16,170 nucleotides of DNA. Source: Kiritimatiellota bacterium (GTDB lineage Bacteria > Verrucomicrobiota > Kiritimatiellia > JAAZAB01). The position numbers were made by a program, and so were the translations under genes. The notes below the pieces were generated by a model, which ran no database searches, had not been told where the DNA came from, and saw only the letters and a program-made list of their open reading frames with translations. Within the stretch, counting starts at the first letter, position 1; each line of letters begins with the position of its first letter. Shown piece by piece: positions 14,601-16,170 of this stretch. Location of the stretch: NCBI GenBank assembly GCA_008636095.1, contig VSJD01000055.1:1-16170 (forward strand), read 5' to 3'.

Positions 14601-15363
14601 GATCGTGGGCGGCACGCTGCCGGACAACGTTCTGGCGTACGAACAGGACGGCCGGCTCCTCGTCCTGGTTCTAAACGAGCGCCAGGAAGACCTCAAGGCC
14701 GACCTGTGGCTCCGCAAACCCGGCGGCCGGCTGACGGAATTCTACACGGGACAGAAGTTCGACGCGGACAAGCGGATCGCCCTGACCGTGCCCGGCGGCA
14801 AATTTCTCGCGCTCGCGGGCACGGCCGGGACCGATGAGAAGCTGCTGTTGCCGGAAGGGAAGGCGTGGATTCCGGATCCCTCCTTCGAGGCCGTGGACGC
14901 ACAGGGCCGCCTGACGGACTGGACCCCGGAATACGGCGGATACGCACTCTCGGACAAGGCGCGGACCGGGAAGCGTTCGCTTAAGCTTTCCTGCGCGGAA
15001 GAGGCCGTGCGCGATGCTTTGGACAAAAGCCGCCTTGGCGTGGCGCGCTCGTTTTCGGGGTTTCCGCCGGGAAGTCGGTTCCTGGTGACGTCCCACGTGT
15101 TCATCGAAGAGTTCCGTAGCGGCATCATCAAGCCCATCCATTTCAGTTTTACGGCTGGCGGAAAAACCCATTATCCCCATATCAACCTGCTGCCCGGCCA
15201 GGCCGAAACGGGGAAATGGCTGCGCTACGATTACGTGCTCGACCTCGCGGCGTATCCGGAGACCGACCAGGTGCAGCTGTGGTGCCTGACGTGGAATCTC
15301 GACAAGCAGCCGTTTGTGGGCACGGTGTACTTCGACGACGTGACCGTGCGGCAACTGGAATGA
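11617..15363 (+). repeat. Long direct repeat, copy 2 (leader plus whole gene)
   Basis: This is the partner of 5558-9286 in the same orientation. The 21-nt leader from the T before the Shine-Dalgarno to the ATG differs at a single base (g for a in caaggct). The insertions relative to copy 1 are one codon near residue 32, four near residue 605, and one near residue 1065. Similarity ends exactly at the stop codon. Confidence 0.93.
11638..15363 (+). CDS. Giant secreted CBM9-type multidomain protein, putative glycoside hydrolase (copy 2)
   Basis: This 1241-residue paralogue of the 5579-9286 product is, by eye, identical at about nine residues in ten, with the same domain order. The acidic candidates are kept: D793 and E795 in LFWDYEF, and E873 in YSGYESW. 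Differences cluster in short patches, especially around residue 500 (HLTQDGTYYLYWDGIGATG), around 600-613 (LAWHPKQKYKQAGC), around 717-730 (EMQIITKDGYSPHMG) and just after the acidic pair (WSPYHFF for YSAYPCF). This suggests a changed ligand rather than decay, since the frame is intact throughout. The signal peptide carries W at the position three before the expected cleavage site (SGWAA then E), which is unfavourable and may shift processing. aaggagg at 11621-11627 is 10 nt before the ATG. It follows the glycosidase-like gene by 69 nt. Confidence 0.8.
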   Translation: MKSSHQWVGCGAVMLAIVLSGWAAETPKAPAADGTSEWKNKALLRIPRLGTPPFVDGRIDEAEWGKAARWTNFLITKNGAFAQEQTVLWLGYDDRQLYLAFRMQAFPLNPASNQGDAFLAKIPKAEKDKDVWSDDSVEFRLESVTAAPRVNYYLAFNANGALLDMALKGDWDRGWDSGARVETRKDDKGFWEVEVSIPFSALNARPEDGALWRFSCTRFEQRLKEVSSWTCLADGDHTNPENMGLFVFGGACPAARMQAFAEADFAKRTVPCAAVSAQTGTLSWESRLVSNGTPLARQQGSVALTTGETAFAVACPSTKAGGTGSAAFAFQLSDPRHGALLESPAYPFSQGGGMARFRLRAADTDTADVFWNGQPVAMEPTNRLSVEAEMEFRPGVNVLAVRCRGKGRIAGEFEYNGAFYRIDTSWKTARSPRAGWDKAVYDDSGWTPAHIAEGETLLGDCPVLSGPDGAEGDTVFRKVFLYRATELYPLCTDDIFHLTQDGTYYLYWDGIGATGWNFDRALEDWRLILEVPEGLEFLGATSRKDPVTVQTERYGPEAQRKILPSATYTWRETGRVRQDGRTSRVYEIRRKEPVTPVESLAWHPKQKYKQAGCHIAVRATAKAGDALLPIRFHCEAFGGAFQEMWRTRNCRILPRLDGRQPKEIVLYLQAHDACLQDEGALRWNLKTIRAAGVNEIFRDFQSALPRKAGLGQTWFFEMQIITKDGYSPHMGVIDVGPLVERFPEARAVSFEGKPAGTACFSYLARHPETWPFLDAEIADLKRRCPSLTHLFWDYEFGPFPRHWSPYHFFSPFAIATFAKEHNITEPLTPALLKEKYNKEWVEFICGEMAAVSGVLRDICHKQGLKMTVYSGYESWDTHWMYGVNWNLLGPNVDRGYCGYGRSLERIAATRKGLAGNPLVGGLLKVGDKAQYNEPAELMRKVADCGGGVLCWYESRWDGKALQSFAYASRAIAKYEDIILHGTRCDGDVIVGGTLPDNVLAYEQDGRLLVLVLNERQEDLKADLWLRKPGGRLTEFYTGQKFDADKRIALTVPGGKFLALAGTAGTDEKLLLPEGKAWIPDPSFEAVDAQGRLTDWTPEYGGYALSDKARTGKRSLKLSCAEEAVRDALDKSRLGVARSFSGFPPGSRFLVTSHVFIEEFRSGIIKPIHFSFTAGGKTHYPHINLLPGQAETGKWLRYDYVLDLAAYPETDQVQLWCLTWNLDKQPFVGTVYFDDVTVRQLE

Positions 15364-15458
15364 ATACGGATAGTTTTTACACCGGGACGTTTTGTGTAAT
15401 CTGCTTTTCCACTTGTGTTTTTGGGGAAGGTAATCTATTGTCAATTTGTCGGTGGCAT

Positions 15459-15471
15459 CAGGCGACGCCTG
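15459..15471. promoter_or_regulatory. Short palindrome upstream of the oxidoreductase gene
   Basis: caggcgacgcctg is a perfect 6+1+6 palindrome in the 164-nt spacer between copy 2 and the Gfo/Idh gene, directly followed by a second small stem (ctgcc-tg-ggcag). It could be an operator for a dimeric regulator or part of a weak terminator. There is no T-run and no second copy in the window. Confidence 0.25.
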
Positions 15472-15527
15472 CCTGGGCAGTTATAATTCAGGCAAAAATA
15501 TAAAATAAACTGAAAGGATTAAACAAA

Positions 15528-16170
15528 GTGAAAAAGATTCGCGCGGGCATTATCGGTTGTGGAGGCATAGCTAATTCCCATCTGGGAGGCTATCAGAAAA
15601 ATGAAGTTGAGGTTACGGCTGTTACCGACATGAACCCAGCTGCTGCGAAGTCGTTTGCTGAAAAGGCCGGGCCTTCTGCAAAATGCTTCGCTGATTTCAA
15701 AGCCCTGCTTAATTCGGGCGCGGTGGATATGGTCAGTATTTGCACGCCGCCTAACGCTCATGCGGATGCCGCCGTAATGGCATTGTCAAAGAACATTCAT
15801 GTTTTGTGCGAGAAGCCGCTTGCCGGCTCAATTGCTTCCGCCAGGAAAATCCATGAGTCTGCCCAGAAGAGTTCGGCCATGATTATGACCGCCTTCAGGC
15901 ACCGTTATCTTCCGGCAATGGTAAAAATCAAGGAATTGCTGGATGCGGATACAATCGGGACCGTTGTTTTCTTCAACAATATTTTTTGCGGCCCTTCGTT
16001 TGCCATGAAGGACAAATGGTTCACCAAAAAGGCGATTGCCGGCGGCGGATGTATTTTTGACACCAACAGCCATTCGGTGGACCTTTTTCGTTTCCTTATG
16101 GGGGAAGTGATTGAACAGAAAGCGGTTATGCACCGGCATTTCGAAGGCACCGATGTTGAAGATGCCGGAA
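15528..16170 (+). CDS. Gfo/Idh/MocA-family NAD(P)-dependent oxidoreductase, N-terminal part
   Basis: The window holds the first 214 codons of a gene that runs off the right edge. It starts at GTG 15528, with aagga at 15514-15518, 9 nt upstream. The protein begins MKKIRAGIIGCGGIANSHL, a Rossmann glycine loop (G10-C-G12-G13), with D34 ending the second strand (AVTD), which tends to favour NAD over NADP. It has SICTPPNAHAD and then HVLCEKPL with the family's E95-K96-P97, whose lysine is the usual catalytic/cofactor residue. It also has GGGCIFDTNSHSVDLFRFL (D178, H182), the typical second-domain active-site segment. Family members oxidise sugar or cyclitol hydroxyls, or act as NAD-using glycosidases. 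The substrate is unknown here. Its place after the glycan genes suggests a role in modified-sugar catabolism. Confidence 0.93.
   Translation, partial: MKKIRAGIIGCGGIANSHLGGYQKNEVEVTAVTDMNPAAAKSFAEKAGPSAKCFADFKALLNSGAVDMVSICTPPNAHADAAVMALSKNIHVLCEKPLAGSIASARKIHESAQKSSAMIMTAFRHRYLPAMVKIKELLDADTIGTVVFFNNIFCGPSFAMKDKWFTKKAIAGGGCIFDTNSHSVDLFRFLMGEVIEQKAVMHRHFEGTDVEDAG

Noticed and set aside
15364..15503. Short reading frame after copy 2 as a downstream gene
   Set aside because: The frame over this stretch begins inside copy 2 in the wrong register and has no ribosome-binding site. The next real gene starts at GTG 15528.

Overview
The window looks like chromosomal DNA of a PVC-group bacterium (Verrucomicrobiota, Kiritimatiellota or Lentisphaerota), probably from an uncultured or metagenomic source. 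The best clue is a GreA-type transcription factor with a very long N-terminal extension, a form known from Chlamydiae and their relatives. Very large secreted proteins with family-9-type carbohydrate-binding modules are also common in these polysaccharide-degrading lineages. The phylum assignment is inference.

The left third is a leftward block. From the window edge inwards it holds the start of an IS4-type (DUF4372) transposase with a fold-back hairpin over its ribosome-binding site, an alpha/alpha-toroid protein of unknown function, the extended greA, and hisF. A divergent intergenic region (4530-4853) carries two unrelated three-unit tandem repeats (17 nt and 15 nt). To its right, rightward genes begin with a HAD-superfamily sugar-phosphate mutase or phosphatase.

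The right two thirds look like a glycan-degradation locus. Two giant secreted proteins of 1235 and 1241 residues are near-identical direct duplicates. The duplication starts just upstream of the Shine-Dalgarno sequence and stops at the stop codon. Between the copies lie a 311-nt gap with a probable 3' remnant of another carbohydrate-binding gene, and an AT-richer, apparently cytoplasmic, glycosidase-like TIM-barrel gene. A Gfo/Idh/MocA-family oxidoreductase follows the second copy and runs off the window.

A plausible working model, which is inference only, is that the two giant proteins bind and cleave a glycan outside the cytoplasm, with specificity differing through a few variable patches next to the predicted active site. 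The internal glycosidase-like protein and the oxidoreductase would process imported oligosaccharides or modified sugars, and the HAD enzyme would handle the resulting sugar phosphate. No transporter, sulfatase or dedicated regulator is visible. No tRNA, rRNA or CRISPR array was seen.
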